Source of the DNA: Novacetimonas cocois
GTDB lineage: Bacteria; Pseudomonadota; Alphaproteobacteria; Acetobacterales; Acetobacteraceae
Length of the DNA: 64,000 nt
Direction: 5' to 3'
NCBI RefSeq assembly: GCF_003311635.1
Contig: NZ_QEXL01000001.1
Span: forward strand, 174,900-238,899
Shown here: positions 36,438-45,213 of the stretch, one piece after another
Layout of the letters: each line of letters begins with the position of its first letter
Position numbering within the stretch: position 1 is the stretch's first letter
Notes under the pieces: generated by a model
The model's input: the letters and a program-made list of their open reading frames with translations, nothing else
Database searches by the model: none
Told to the model about the DNA's origin: nothing
Position numbers and translations under genes: made by a program

Positions 36438-37845
36438 AATCAGCGCCGGATTGCGACGGGTCATTTCCGTGATTACCGCGCGGACCGGCCTGCATTACTA
36501 CACCGACAAGCCGGCGCTGCTGGAAAAGATCATCGACGCGCGGATGACGGCGCTGGGATGTCGCGGGTATGTCGACTACCTCGCGCGGCTGGATGACGCG
36601 ACGCTGGGGGAGGCGGAATGGCGGGAGCTGGAATCCGCCGTCACCATCGGCGAGACGTTCTTCTTCCGCTATGCCGAGCAGTTCCGCGCGCTGGAAACCA
36701 CGATACTGCCCGAACTCCTGACCCGCCTGCGCGGCGTGCGGGTCCTGCGGATCTGGAGCATCGGCTGCTCCAACGGGGCGGAGCCGTATTCGGTCGCGAT
36801 CGTGCTGCGCCAGCTGCTTGAAAAGCGGGGCGAGCATGGATGGACCATCGAAATCCTGGGCACCGACATCAGCACCCGCGCCCTTGAACAGGCGCGTAGC
36901 GGGGAGTTCGGCTGGTGGGCGCTGCGTGACCTGACGGAGCGGCAGCGCGCGGAATGGTTCGTGCCGGTCATCGAAGGGCGCACATGGCGGCTGAAGGACT
37001 GCTATCGCCAGATGGTGCGCTTCCGCCATGCCAACATCATGGACCTGCCGCGCGGGCGGGGGCCTGCGGGACCGTTTGACCTGATCCTGTGCCGCAACGT
37101 CCTGATCTATTTCGACCCGCTGCAGGTGACGCGCCTGGTGCAGGCCATGGCGGAACGCATCGCCGGCGATGGCTGGATGCTGGTGGGGCATTCCGAACCG
37201 ATGGGCCCGTTCGAAAGCCTGATGCAGCCCGTGCGCCTGCCGGGCACAATGGCCTTTCGCGCGAAGGGAAGTACCGCGGTCGCACCCGTCCCGCTGCCGG
37301 CGCGGCACAGGGCGGCGCCCTTTCGCTATGGCGCGCCACGGCTGCCGGCGCGCCGTCCCGTGGCCCTTCCGCCGCCGCCGGAGGCCGTCACGGCCGATCC
37401 GGGCAGGGAGGCGGGGATCCTGCACACGATCCGTCAGCTTGCCGATGGCGGGGCGACGCGCCGGGCGGTGACGGTCTGTCGCGAATACCTCCGCCGCGCG
37501 CCCATGGCGGTCGGGGTGTATTTCATGCTCGGGGTCCTTCTTCTGGCGCTGGGGGAGCATGAGGGCGCGGTGGAGGGATTCCGCCGCGTGATTTACCTGC
37601 GTCGCGGTCATGTCATGGCGCGATGCTACCTTGCCCACCTGCTGGAACGCACGGGGGCTGCCGACGATGCGCGCCGCCTGCGCGCGCAGGCGCGTGAACT
37701 GGCCCGCAGCCTTGCCGCCGGCCACGTGCTCGAAGGTGGCGGCGGCCTGACGGCGGGGGGGCTTTTACGTCTGCTGCAGGACAAGGAAGACCACGACGCC
37801 AGCCTGCTTTCCACGCTGTCTGACATTGCATCGGGGATGTCATGA
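36430..37845 (+). CDS. cheR: CheR-type receptor methyltransferase with C-terminal TPR domain
   Basis: It methylates glutamates on the chemoreceptor with S-adenosylmethionine. The 471-residue protein has the CheR helical N-domain (about 1-75) and a catalytic domain to about 275: ESAVTIGETFFFRYAEQFRA, IWSIGCSNGAEPYSVAIVL, EILGTDISTRALEQARSGEF and LILCRNVLIYFD. A Pro/Arg-rich linker and TPR-like helices (about 335-440) follow, with VGVYFMLGVLLLALGEHEGA. The CheR-TPR form is the WspC type, typical of non-flagellar chemosensory systems. ATGs at 36418 and 36430 are both in frame; I prefer the shorter one. Confidence 0.93.
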   Translation: MSEISAGLRRVISVITARTGLHYYTDKPALLEKIIDARMTALGCRGYVDYLARLDDATLGEAEWRELESAVTIGETFFFRYAEQFRALETTILPELLTRLRGVRVLRIWSIGCSNGAEPYSVAIVLRQLLEKRGEHGWTIEILGTDISTRALEQARSGEFGWWALRDLTERQRAEWFVPVIEGRTWRLKDCYRQMVRFRHANIMDLPRGRGPAGPFDLILCRNVLIYFDPLQVTRLVQAMAERIAGDGWMLVGHSEPMGPFESLMQPVRLPGTMAFRAKGSTAVAPVPLPARHRAAPFRYGAPRLPARRPVALPPPPEAVTADPGREAGILHTIRQLADGGATRRAVTVCREYLRRAPMAVGVYFMLGVLLLALGEHEGAVEGFRRVIYLRRGHVMARCYLAHLLERTGAADDARRLRAQARELARSLAAGHVLEGGGGLTAGGLLRLLQDKEDHDASLLSTLSDIASGMS

Positions 37846-38411
37846 CACAGTCCACGGGCCGCGACGATGGGCGCGATGGCGCGTCCGCCACGCCGCCGGA
37901 ACAGGAACGTTTCGCGCGGCACATCCTTGCCGAACGCGCGGCGACGCTGGCGGCGCGGCATGACGCGGGCATGGCGGATGCCACGCCCGGCCGCAGCATG
38001 CTGGTGCTGGACGTGGGGGGGCGTGAATGCTGCCTCGACCTCGATGCGGTGCTGCGCGTGACCGACCCGATGTGGAGCGACATGCCGCGCCGCGCCGACT
38101 GTCCCGCCAGCGTGCGCGGGGTGTATGGATACCAGGGCGACCTCTATACCGTGTTCGACCTCGGCATGCTGATGGAGGAGGGGGAGCAGGACGCGCCGGG
38201 CGCGATGATCCTGCTGCGTTCGGTCTCCAGCGTGCCGCTTGCGCGCATCGCCCTGCTTGCGGGCGCGGCCAGAGGCGTTATGGATATTCCCGCCACCGCG
38301 CCATCCGTGCTGCCGTCGGGGTTTCCCACCGCACTGCTGCCCGACGGGCGGCATGTCGTGGTGCTCGATCCCGTGCGCCTTTTTTCTTCCGTCCGTTATT
38401 CCGGAGAGTAG
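37842..38411 (+). CDS. cheW: CheW-type chemosensory adaptor (second copy, WspD-like)
   Basis: The 189-residue protein has an N-terminal helical extension (EQERFARHILAERAATLAAR) before the CheW domain, as WspD proteins do. The domain shows SMLVLDVGGRECCLDLDAVL, VRGVYGYQGDLYTVFDLGML and LARIALLAGAARGVMDI. A second adaptor usually means a separate receptor or CheR interaction. It overlaps cheR by 4 nt and is 6 nt before the receptor gene. Confidence 0.88.
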   Translation: MTQSTGRDDGRDGASATPPEQERFARHILAERAATLAARHDAGMADATPGRSMLVLDVGGRECCLDLDAVLRVTDPMWSDMPRRADCPASVRGVYGYQGDLYTVFDLGMLMEEGEQDAPGAMILLRSVSSVPLARIALLAGAARGVMDIPATAPSVLPSGFPTALLPDGRHVVVLDPVRLFSSVRYSGE

Positions 38412-38417
38412 CCTGTC

Positions 38418-40100
38418 GTGACGATTGCAAACCGTCTGTTGTTCGGCTTCATGGTTGGCGTCCTGCTCATGGTCTCGCTCGGCGTTTACGCGCTGGGGCA
38501 GATACGTGACGTCCGCGATGAAATGACCATCATCGTCACCCGCGACCTTACGGTCTATCGGCAGCTGACGCTGATCCGCGTGGATGAAACCGACCTTGCG
38601 GCGCGCAGGCTGGCGATTGTCGCGCATTATTACGCCCATGATTACGAAAACGCGCCTTCCGCGCTGGATGACGCGATTTCCGACTGGGACGAACGCGCCC
38701 ATCAGGCCGACGAACTGCTCAGCAACGTGACCGCCGGCGCGGACGAGGCAGGACGGCTGGCACGTTCCACCGACCAGCGCGACATGTTCTCTACCGTGTC
38801 GGGACAGCTGCGTGAAATCGCGGAACAGGTGCTGCTTGACGAACGCGCGGTCGGCACCCTGTTCAAGGCCATGCGCGCGGACAATCAGCAGGTCGTGCGC
38901 GAACAGGTCGGGCGGATCGAAAGCCGCGAGAAGGATATCGACCAGCTTGTCAGCCAGGCGGCCTCCCTGCTTGACCGCGGGGTGAGGGTGGCCGAAACGC
39001 AGGGCAGCGCCTCCTACGACTACAGCCGCCGTTCGCTTGCCATCGGGCTGGGGGTCGCGGTGATCGTCGCCCTGATCGTGACGTTCTGGACGCGGCGTTC
39101 GATCATGGAACCCCTGGCCTCCATCATGCATGTGATGGAACGCGTGGGGCAGGGCGACCTTGCCACCCGCGCCAAGGTGGGGGACATGGGCGAAAACCGT
39201 GACGAGGTCGCGCGTCTTGCGGCGGGGCTGAACCGGATGATCGACGGCCTGCGTGAAATCGCCCGCCAGAGCGGGGAGGTCACGCGCGACCTTGATGTCG
39301 CCGTGGCGGATATCCGCGCCTCCACCCAGCAGCAGGCCGCAAGCGTGGAGGAACAGTTCGCCGCCATTCAGGAAACCGCCGCGACGGTGGACCAGATCAC
39401 CCATTCCGGCGCCCAGATCAGCAAGCGCGCGCGGGAGGTGATCTCCTCGGCTGAAGTGATCGTCCACAGTTCCGCAAGCGGCCTTGAGGCGGTGGAGGAG
39501 ACGGCCCGCGCCATGGCCCGCACCCATGACGGGGCCGAGGCGGTGGCGTCGAACATCGTCGCCCTGTCCGAACGGACCGAGGCGATCAGCGAGATCATCA
39601 CGACCGTCAACGACCTGTCGGAACGTTCCCACCTGCTTGCGCTCAACGCCGCGATCGAGGCGGCGGCGGCGGGCGAGCACGGGCGTTCCTTTGCCGTGGT
39701 CGCGGCGGAAATGAAGATCCTTGCCGATCAGTCGCGCGACGCGACGCAGAATGTCCGCTCCATCCTTGGCGATATCCAGCGTGGCATCAACACTTCGGTG
39801 ATGCTGACCGAAGAGGCGGTCAAGCGCGTTTCCGCCGGGCGGGAGCGGACCGACATCGCCTACAAGACCATCGAGCGGATGACCGGCGGGATCGAGGAAG
39901 GGGTGCATGCCTTCCAGCAGATCGTGGCCTCCACCAACCAGCAGCAGCTGGGGATCGAGCAGGTCATGACCGCACTGCAGAGCATCCGCCAGGCCAGCCA
40001 GCAGACATCCGGCGGAACACGCAACCTTGAGGCATCGGCAAGCAATCTGGGCAAGCTGTCGAAACAGCTTCTGGCGATTTCCGCCCGGTACCGGACCTGA
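38418..40100 (+). CDS. methyl-accepting chemoreceptor
   Basis: The signal input of the cluster. The 560-residue protein starts with GTG at 38418. It has a first membrane helix at about 7-28 (LLFGFMVGVLLMVSLGVYAL), a helical periplasmic domain to about 205 of the four-helix-bundle type, a second membrane helix near 208-225 (LAIGLGVAVIVALIVTFW) and a HAMP segment. The cytoplasmic hairpin has its tip near residues 395-425 (HLLALNAAIEAAAAGEHGRS, FAVVAAEMKILADQS). The tip differs slightly from the usual QTNLLALNAAIEAARAGE, with an alanine replacing the arginine. No C-terminal CheR-docking pentapeptide is present. The ligand is unknown. Confidence 0.94.
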   Translation: MTIANRLLFGFMVGVLLMVSLGVYALGQIRDVRDEMTIIVTRDLTVYRQLTLIRVDETDLAARRLAIVAHYYAHDYENAPSALDDAISDWDERAHQADELLSNVTAGADEAGRLARSTDQRDMFSTVSGQLREIAEQVLLDERAVGTLFKAMRADNQQVVREQVGRIESREKDIDQLVSQAASLLDRGVRVAETQGSASYDYSRRSLAIGLGVAVIVALIVTFWTRRSIMEPLASIMHVMERVGQGDLATRAKVGDMGENRDEVARLAAGLNRMIDGLREIARQSGEVTRDLDVAVADIRASTQQQAASVEEQFAAIQETAATVDQITHSGAQISKRAREVISSAEVIVHSSASGLEAVEETARAMARTHDGAEAVASNIVALSERTEAISEIITTVNDLSERSHLLALNAAIEAAAAGEHGRSFAVVAAEMKILADQSRDATQNVRSILGDIQRGINTSVMLTEEAVKRVSAGRERTDIAYKTIERMTGGIEEGVHAFQQIVASTNQQQLGIEQVMTALQSIRQASQQTSGGTRNLEASASNLGKLSKQLLAISARYRT

Positions 40101-40108
40101 CGCCGGTT

Positions 40109-42235
40109 GTGGTGGATCTCAGGCAGGAACTTCTGGCGGTTTTCGACGCCGAATATCGCGATCACCTGCGTGTCATCCGTGATCTGCTGAATGCGGGATG
40201 CGGCACGCGCCAGGCACTGGCGGAGATTTTTCGCCGCATGCACTCGCTCAAGGGCGCGGCGCGCGCGGTGGAAATCCCCGAGGTGGAGGACATTGCCCAT
40301 GCCGTCGAGAACCGCCTGTCCATCCTGATGGAACGTGGCGGCAGCCTCGATGCGGGCGATATCGCCACGATCGCCCATGCGCTCGACGAAATCGACGGCA
40401 TCATGGAAACGTCGTCCGCTGTCGCGCCCCGGACGGAAGGCACGGTCGAGGAGCATCCCGCCGCCGGCCCGGATGCCGGGGGCGAGGCCTATGTGCAGGT
40501 TCCGGTCTCCCGCCTTGATGCGCTGTCGGGCGCGGTGCATGACCTCATGGGCGTTGCCGAACGGCACGACCGGCTGTGGGAACGGCTCGATGACCTGCTG
40601 CATGACATGCGCGCGATCAGCCATGCGCCGCGACAGCTGCAGGCGGATCCGGTCGCGGTGTTTTCGCGCATGACGCGATGGCTGATGGCGATCCGGCGCG
40701 AACATGAACTGATGACCGGGCAGGGGGATCGTGCCCTCCTGCGGCTTGGGGAGGAGGTGCATGCCGTAAGTCTTGTCCCCGCCGGGACGGTCTTCGGCTC
40801 GCTCGCGGCGATGGCGCGGCGTATCGCGCGTGAACATGGCGGGCCCGATGCGCGGGTGGAGGTGCACCTGCGCGGGATGGAGGTGCAGGCCGAACGCCGC
40901 GTGATGCAGGCCCTGCGCGATCCCGTGCTTCACCTGCTGCGCAACGCCATCGTGCATGGTCATGAAAGCCGCGCGCGCAGGCTGCAGGCGGGCAAGCCGG
41001 AAACGCAGACGATCACCGTGACCGTGACACTGACGGGCGTGCGGCTTCAGGTCAGGGTCAGCGACGACGGGTGTGGTCCCGATCTTAAGGCGATTGCCGC
41101 GCGCGCGGTGCGGCAGGGCATGATCCATGTCGATGCGCCGCTCGATGCGCGGCAGCTGCTGGCGCGGGTGTTCGAACCCGGCTTTTCCACCCGCGCGCAT
41201 GTCGACCACCTTGCCGGTCGCGGCGTCGGCCTTTCGATCGTGGCGGAGGCCGCCCGCGCGCTGCATGGTACGGTGGCGATGGAACAGGGCCAGCCATGCG
41301 GCACGGTCGTCACGCTGACGGTGCCAGTTTCGCAGCGCCAGCGCACCGTCCTGCTGGTGGAAAACGGGGAACGGATGATTGGCCTGCCGGGCCGGGTGAT
41401 CCGTCACCTCCTGCGCGTGGCGTATGACGACATCCGCATGATCGATGGTTGTCCGTTCGTGGTCCTGCCCCATCCCGACGTGGGGGATCATCCCGCCCGC
41501 GTGTCCGGGCCGCCCCCGGCGGAGGAGCTTGCCCCCATCGTGCCCCTGTCGGCGTTCGTGGGCGATGCTGCGGCGGGCCTGCCGGTGCGTGGCGGCGCGG
41601 TGAGCGTCGCGGTGATGGAGGTCGATGGCGTCCTGTGCGGCTTCGCCGTCGAACGCATGATCGAGGTCCGCACGCTGCTGATTTCCGATGCCTCCGCCGT
41701 GGGGCTGGACAGCGAACTCGTCCCCGGCATCGCCTGGCCGCGGGAGGACAGGCCGGTTTTCGTCATCAGCCCCGACCGACTGTTCGAACGCTGGCGCGCG
41801 CGGGGGGGACGCGCGATGCGCTTCAGCCTCGCCCCGCCGGCGCAGGCCGCGCCACAGGCGCGCCGCGCGCCGCTGGTGCTGGTGGTCGATGATTCTATCA
41901 CGACCCGCACCCTGCAGAAAACGATCCTTCAGGCCCACGGCTTTGACGTGATGCTGGCGGTGGATGGGGAGGAGGCGCTGATGCTGCTGCTACAGTCGTC
42001 GCGTTCCATTGATGTCGTGGTCACGGACGTGGAAATGCCGCGTATGGACGGGTTCGCCCTGCTGGCGGCCATCCGTGCCGACCCGCGACTGGCGCAGATT
42101 CCTGTCGTGCTGATGACGTCGCGCGATAATGACGAAGAAATCCGGCGCGGGCTGGAGGGCGGGGCGCGCGCCTATATCACGAAACAGAAATTCGATCAGG
42201 GCGAACTGGTCGAGACGATACGGGGGCTGTTGTGA
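40109..42235 (+). CDS. cheA: CheA-type histidine kinase with C-terminal receiver (WspE-like)
   Basis: The central kinase. The 708-residue protein has an Hpt domain with the phosphorylated histidine H45 in MHSLKGAARAVEIP. A HATPase domain covers about 260-410 (ALRDPVLHLLRNAIVHGHES; DDGCGPDLKAIAARA; GRGVGLSIVAEA), a CheW-like domain about 411-570, and a receiver domain about 588-705 has its phospho-acceptor D640 in VVVTDVEMPRMDGF. A clear P2 domain is missing, as in WspE-type proteins. The start is GTG 40109 or 40112. It overlaps cheB by GTGA. The fused receiver may serve as a phosphate sink in place of a free CheY. Confidence 0.94.
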   Translation: MVDLRQELLAVFDAEYRDHLRVIRDLLNAGCGTRQALAEIFRRMHSLKGAARAVEIPEVEDIAHAVENRLSILMERGGSLDAGDIATIAHALDEIDGIMETSSAVAPRTEGTVEEHPAAGPDAGGEAYVQVPVSRLDALSGAVHDLMGVAERHDRLWERLDDLLHDMRAISHAPRQLQADPVAVFSRMTRWLMAIRREHELMTGQGDRALLRLGEEVHAVSLVPAGTVFGSLAAMARRIAREHGGPDARVEVHLRGMEVQAERRVMQALRDPVLHLLRNAIVHGHESRARRLQAGKPETQTITVTVTLTGVRLQVRVSDDGCGPDLKAIAARAVRQGMIHVDAPLDARQLLARVFEPGFSTRAHVDHLAGRGVGLSIVAEAARALHGTVAMEQGQPCGTVVTLTVPVSQRQRTVLLVENGERMIGLPGRVIRHLLRVAYDDIRMIDGCPFVVLPHPDVGDHPARVSGPPPAEELAPIVPLSAFVGDAAAGLPVRGGAVSVAVMEVDGVLCGFAVERMIEVRTLLISDASAVGLDSELVPGIAWPREDRPVFVISPDRLFERWRARGGRAMRFSLAPPAQAAPQARRAPLVLVVDDSITTRTLQKTILQAHGFDVMLAVDGEEALMLLLQSSRSIDVVVTDVEMPRMDGFALLAAIRADPRLAQIPVVLMTSRDNDEEIRRGLEGGARAYITKQKFDQGELVETIRGLL

Positions 42236-43344
42236 CGCACGTGCCCGTAATCGAGCCGCGTTCCGTGCTGGTGGTGGAGGATTCGGCCGTCCTGCGCCAC
42301 CTGCTGTCGCACAGCATCCGCAACGACCCGCGCCTGCGCCTTGTCGATGCGGTCGAAAGCGCGGAGGAGGCGATCCGCCTTGTCCCGCACCTGCGTCCCG
42401 ACGTGATCTCCATGGATGTCTGCCTTCCCGGCATGGACGGGCTGGAGGCGACGCGCTCCATCATGACGCATTGCCCCACCCCGATTGTCATCGTCAGCGA
42501 CGCGCTGGATGCGCAGGTTTCGATGAACGCGCTGCGTTCCGGCGCGCTGGCGGTGATTGAAAAGCCACGGGGCCTGACCTCCGATGCCGGCCGCGCCGCC
42601 GTGCGGGCCATTACCACGCAGCTATACATCATGAGCCAGGTGCCCGTGATCCGCCGCCGCCTGCTGATGGCCGAGGCGCTGCCACAGGTCGGGGCCATGG
42701 TCACGCCGTGGCCGGTCCAGCCGCGTCTGCTGGCCCTTGCGGCCTCCACCGGTGGTCCGCGCGCCTTTGCGCAGGTGCTGGGCGCGCTGCCGGCGGACTT
42801 CCCCATTCCCGTCGTGGTGGTCCAGCACATGGGCGGACCGTTCATGGAGGGGTTCGCCCACTGGCTGGACCAGCAGGTGCCGATGTCCGTCTCGGTCGCA
42901 TCGCACGGGGAAACCCTGCGGCCGGGGCATGTCCATGTCGCGCCGGGGGACCGGCACCTGACGGTGGGCGCGGGAGGGGAGGCGATCCTGATGGACACCC
43001 CGCCGGTGCAGGGGCAGCGGCCGTCAGCCTCGATCCTGTTTTCCTCGGTCGCGCGCGCCTGTGGCAGGAACGCCATCGGCGTGCTGATGACCGGCATGGG
43101 GGAAGATGGGGCGCAGGGCCTGGGCGACATGCGGCGCGCGGGGGCCTATACCATTACCGAGGATCGCAGCACGGCGGTCATCCACGGCATGCCCGGCGCG
43201 GCGGAGCGGAGCGGGGCGACCTGCATCAGCCTGCCATTGCCCGAAATCGCCCCGCATGTCGCCCGGATCATCGCCGACAGTGCCGCGTCGCCCGACATGC
43301 GCCCGCCATTGCCCGGACGCCAGTTACCACGGAACATGACCTGA
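42232..43344 (+). CDS. cheB: CheB-type protein-glutamate methylesterase
   Basis: It removes receptor methyl groups when its receiver domain is phosphorylated. The 370-residue protein has a receiver domain with D62 in SMDVCLPGMDGLEA. The methylesterase domain has the catalytic triad S172 (AASTGGPRAF), H199 (VVQHMGGPFMEGFA) and D292 (MTGMGEDGAQGL). GTG at 42232 overlaps the cheA stop. With cheR this gives the system a full adaptation loop. Confidence 0.95.
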   Translation: MTHVPVIEPRSVLVVEDSAVLRHLLSHSIRNDPRLRLVDAVESAEEAIRLVPHLRPDVISMDVCLPGMDGLEATRSIMTHCPTPIVIVSDALDAQVSMNALRSGALAVIEKPRGLTSDAGRAAVRAITTQLYIMSQVPVIRRRLLMAEALPQVGAMVTPWPVQPRLLALAASTGGPRAFAQVLGALPADFPIPVVVVQHMGGPFMEGFAHWLDQQVPMSVSVASHGETLRPGHVHVAPGDRHLTVGAGGEAILMDTPPVQGQRPSASILFSSVARACGRNAIGVLMTGMGEDGAQGLGDMRRAGAYTITEDRSTAVIHGMPGAAERSGATCISLPLPEIAPHVARIIADSAASPDMRPPLPGRQLPRNMT

Positions 43345-43346
43345 GC

Positions 43347-45197
43347 ATGACCATACAGCCCGATGATGACCGCGCCGCCACCGTCCTGCTGGTGGAAGAT
43401 TCCGATACGCAGGCCCTGCGCATCCGCCGCATGCTGCAGGGGCACGGTTTTACCGTCGAACGCGTCGCGAGTGGCGAGGCAGCGCTTGATACGCTCGATA
43501 CCCGCATCCCCGACCTCGTGATCGCGGATTACCACCTGCCGGGCATGAACGGGGGACAACTGGCGCGGCAGCTGCGCATGAACGCCGTAACGCGCACCAT
43601 ACCTGTCCTGATCCTGACGGAAGGGATCGAGCCGGGGCTGGAGCGCGAAGGACTGGAAAGCGGCGCCGACGCCTATGTGCCGAAATCCTCCGATTCCGCG
43701 CTGATCGTCTTTCGCATCCGCGCGTTGCTGCGTGAATATGCAGGCAACGTGCAGGCCCGGCCCGGCCGCGTGTTCCGCCGCGCGCGCATCCTTGTCGTCA
43801 CGCAGCGCCATGACGCCACGGCCACCATCGGGGCAGAGGTGCCGGCCCTGATCGACCTGTTGCAGCGCGACGGGCACATCGTGACCATCTGTGACGACCC
43901 GGCGCATTTTGACCGCAGGACCCTGCTGGACCCCGAACGCGCGCCCGATTGCGTCGTGGTTGACCTGATGCCGGGGAAATTCGATGGGGTGGAGTTCTGC
44001 CGCAGGCTTGATGAACTGCGTCAGGAGGTGCTGATGCGTGGCGGCGTGCCATTGCGTATCCTGGCCATCAGCCCGCCCTGCCCGGACGAGCGTGAATTTT
44101 CCGCCCGGGTGTTCGAAACGGGCGTGGACGATCTTGTCCCCGACGATGTCGCGCCATCCGTGCTGGCGCTGCGCATCCGGGTGCTGGTGCGGCGCAAGCT
44201 GCTGCAGGACGACGTACGGCGCATAGAGGTGGAGCGGCAGAACCGCGAAATTGCCATCAAGAGCGCGCGGGCCGAAGCCGCCGCAATCGCGTCCAAGGCC
44301 TCCCTGGCGGAGGCACTGGAACAGGCCAACCGCGAACTGGCGGATGCCAACCGCAAGCTGATCGAGACGCAGGGCAAACTGGTCCAGACCGCCAAGATGG
44401 CGTCGCTGGGTGAACTGGTGGCCGGGATCGCGCATGAAATCAACAATCCGCTGGCCTTCATCCTGGCGCACAAGGATACGGTCGCGCGCGGGCTGGACCG
44501 CGTGATGGGGATGGAAAACGCGTCCACCGATGCGGAACGCGAAGGGCGTGCCGCGATCCTGCGCAAGTGTCGCGACCGCGTGGCGTCGATGAACCTCGGG
44601 CTGCGGCGCATCCAGAACCTTGTCCTGAACCTGCGCAAATTTTCGCGACTGGACGAAGGGCTGTTCCAGGTCATCGACGTGCCGGAGGCGCTGGAGACGG
44701 TGCTGGCGCTGCTGACGCAGAAACTGGGCAACGGCATCGTCGTGCATCGTGACTATGCCGCGCCGGAACGGCTTTACTGTCAGGCGGCGCTGCTCAATCA
44801 GGTCATCATGAATATTATCAGCAATGCCGCCGATGCAATCCTGGAGGCGGCGGGACGTGATAACCCTTTGACGGATACTCCGGCGCAGGGCCGGATCGAT
44901 ATTCGCACCGAGCTGCGGCATGACGCCGAAAGGGGTGCGGTCGATTACGTTTTCACGATTTCGGATACCGGTCCGGGCGTCGCGCCAGAGGTGCAGGAAC
45001 GCATCTTCGAGCCATTTTTCACCACCAAGCCGGTGGGGGCGGGCACGGGACTGGGGCTTGCGATCGCCTATGGCGTGGTGCAGGCCCATCATGGAACGCT
45101 GATGGTCGCCAACCGTCCCGAAGGCGGGGCGCAGTTCACGATTTCAGTGCCGTGGCACGCGCAGGATTCCGAAGACGGGCAGGGAAGGCAGCCATGA
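43347..45197 (+). CDS. hybrid histidine kinase with two N-terminal receiver domains (CheS3-like)
   Basis: The 616-residue protein begins 2 nt after cheB. Receiver 1 (about 10-128) is complete: TVLLVEDSDTQALRI, DLVIADYHLPGMNG and the lysine in AYVPKS. A second receiver-like domain (about 145-285) keeps an aspartate in VVVDLMPGKFDG, but the acidic pocket is replaced (ILVVTQRHDA), so it looks degenerate. A coiled coil near 290-350 leads to HisKA with H363 in GIAHEINNPLAF and a HATPase (NIISNAADAILEA; DTGPGVAP; GTGLGLAIAYGVV). There is no membrane helix. The form resembles CheS3 of Rhodospirillum centenum, a kinase downstream of CheA3. Confidence 0.9.
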   Translation: MTIQPDDDRAATVLLVEDSDTQALRIRRMLQGHGFTVERVASGEAALDTLDTRIPDLVIADYHLPGMNGGQLARQLRMNAVTRTIPVLILTEGIEPGLEREGLESGADAYVPKSSDSALIVFRIRALLREYAGNVQARPGRVFRRARILVVTQRHDATATIGAEVPALIDLLQRDGHIVTICDDPAHFDRRTLLDPERAPDCVVVDLMPGKFDGVEFCRRLDELRQEVLMRGGVPLRILAISPPCPDEREFSARVFETGVDDLVPDDVAPSVLALRIRVLVRRKLLQDDVRRIEVERQNREIAIKSARAEAAAIASKASLAEALEQANRELADANRKLIETQGKLVQTAKMASLGELVAGIAHEINNPLAFILAHKDTVARGLDRVMGMENASTDAEREGRAAILRKCRDRVASMNLGLRRIQNLVLNLRKFSRLDEGLFQVIDVPEALETVLALLTQKLGNGIVVHRDYAAPERLYCQAALLNQVIMNIISNAADAILEAAGRDNPLTDTPAQGRIDIRTELRHDAERGAVDYVFTISDTGPGVAPEVQERIFEPFFTTKPVGAGTGLGLAIAYGVVQAHHGTLMVANRPEGGAQFTISVPWHAQDSEDGQGRQP

Positions 45198-45213
45198 TGG
45201 GAAAGAACAGGGT

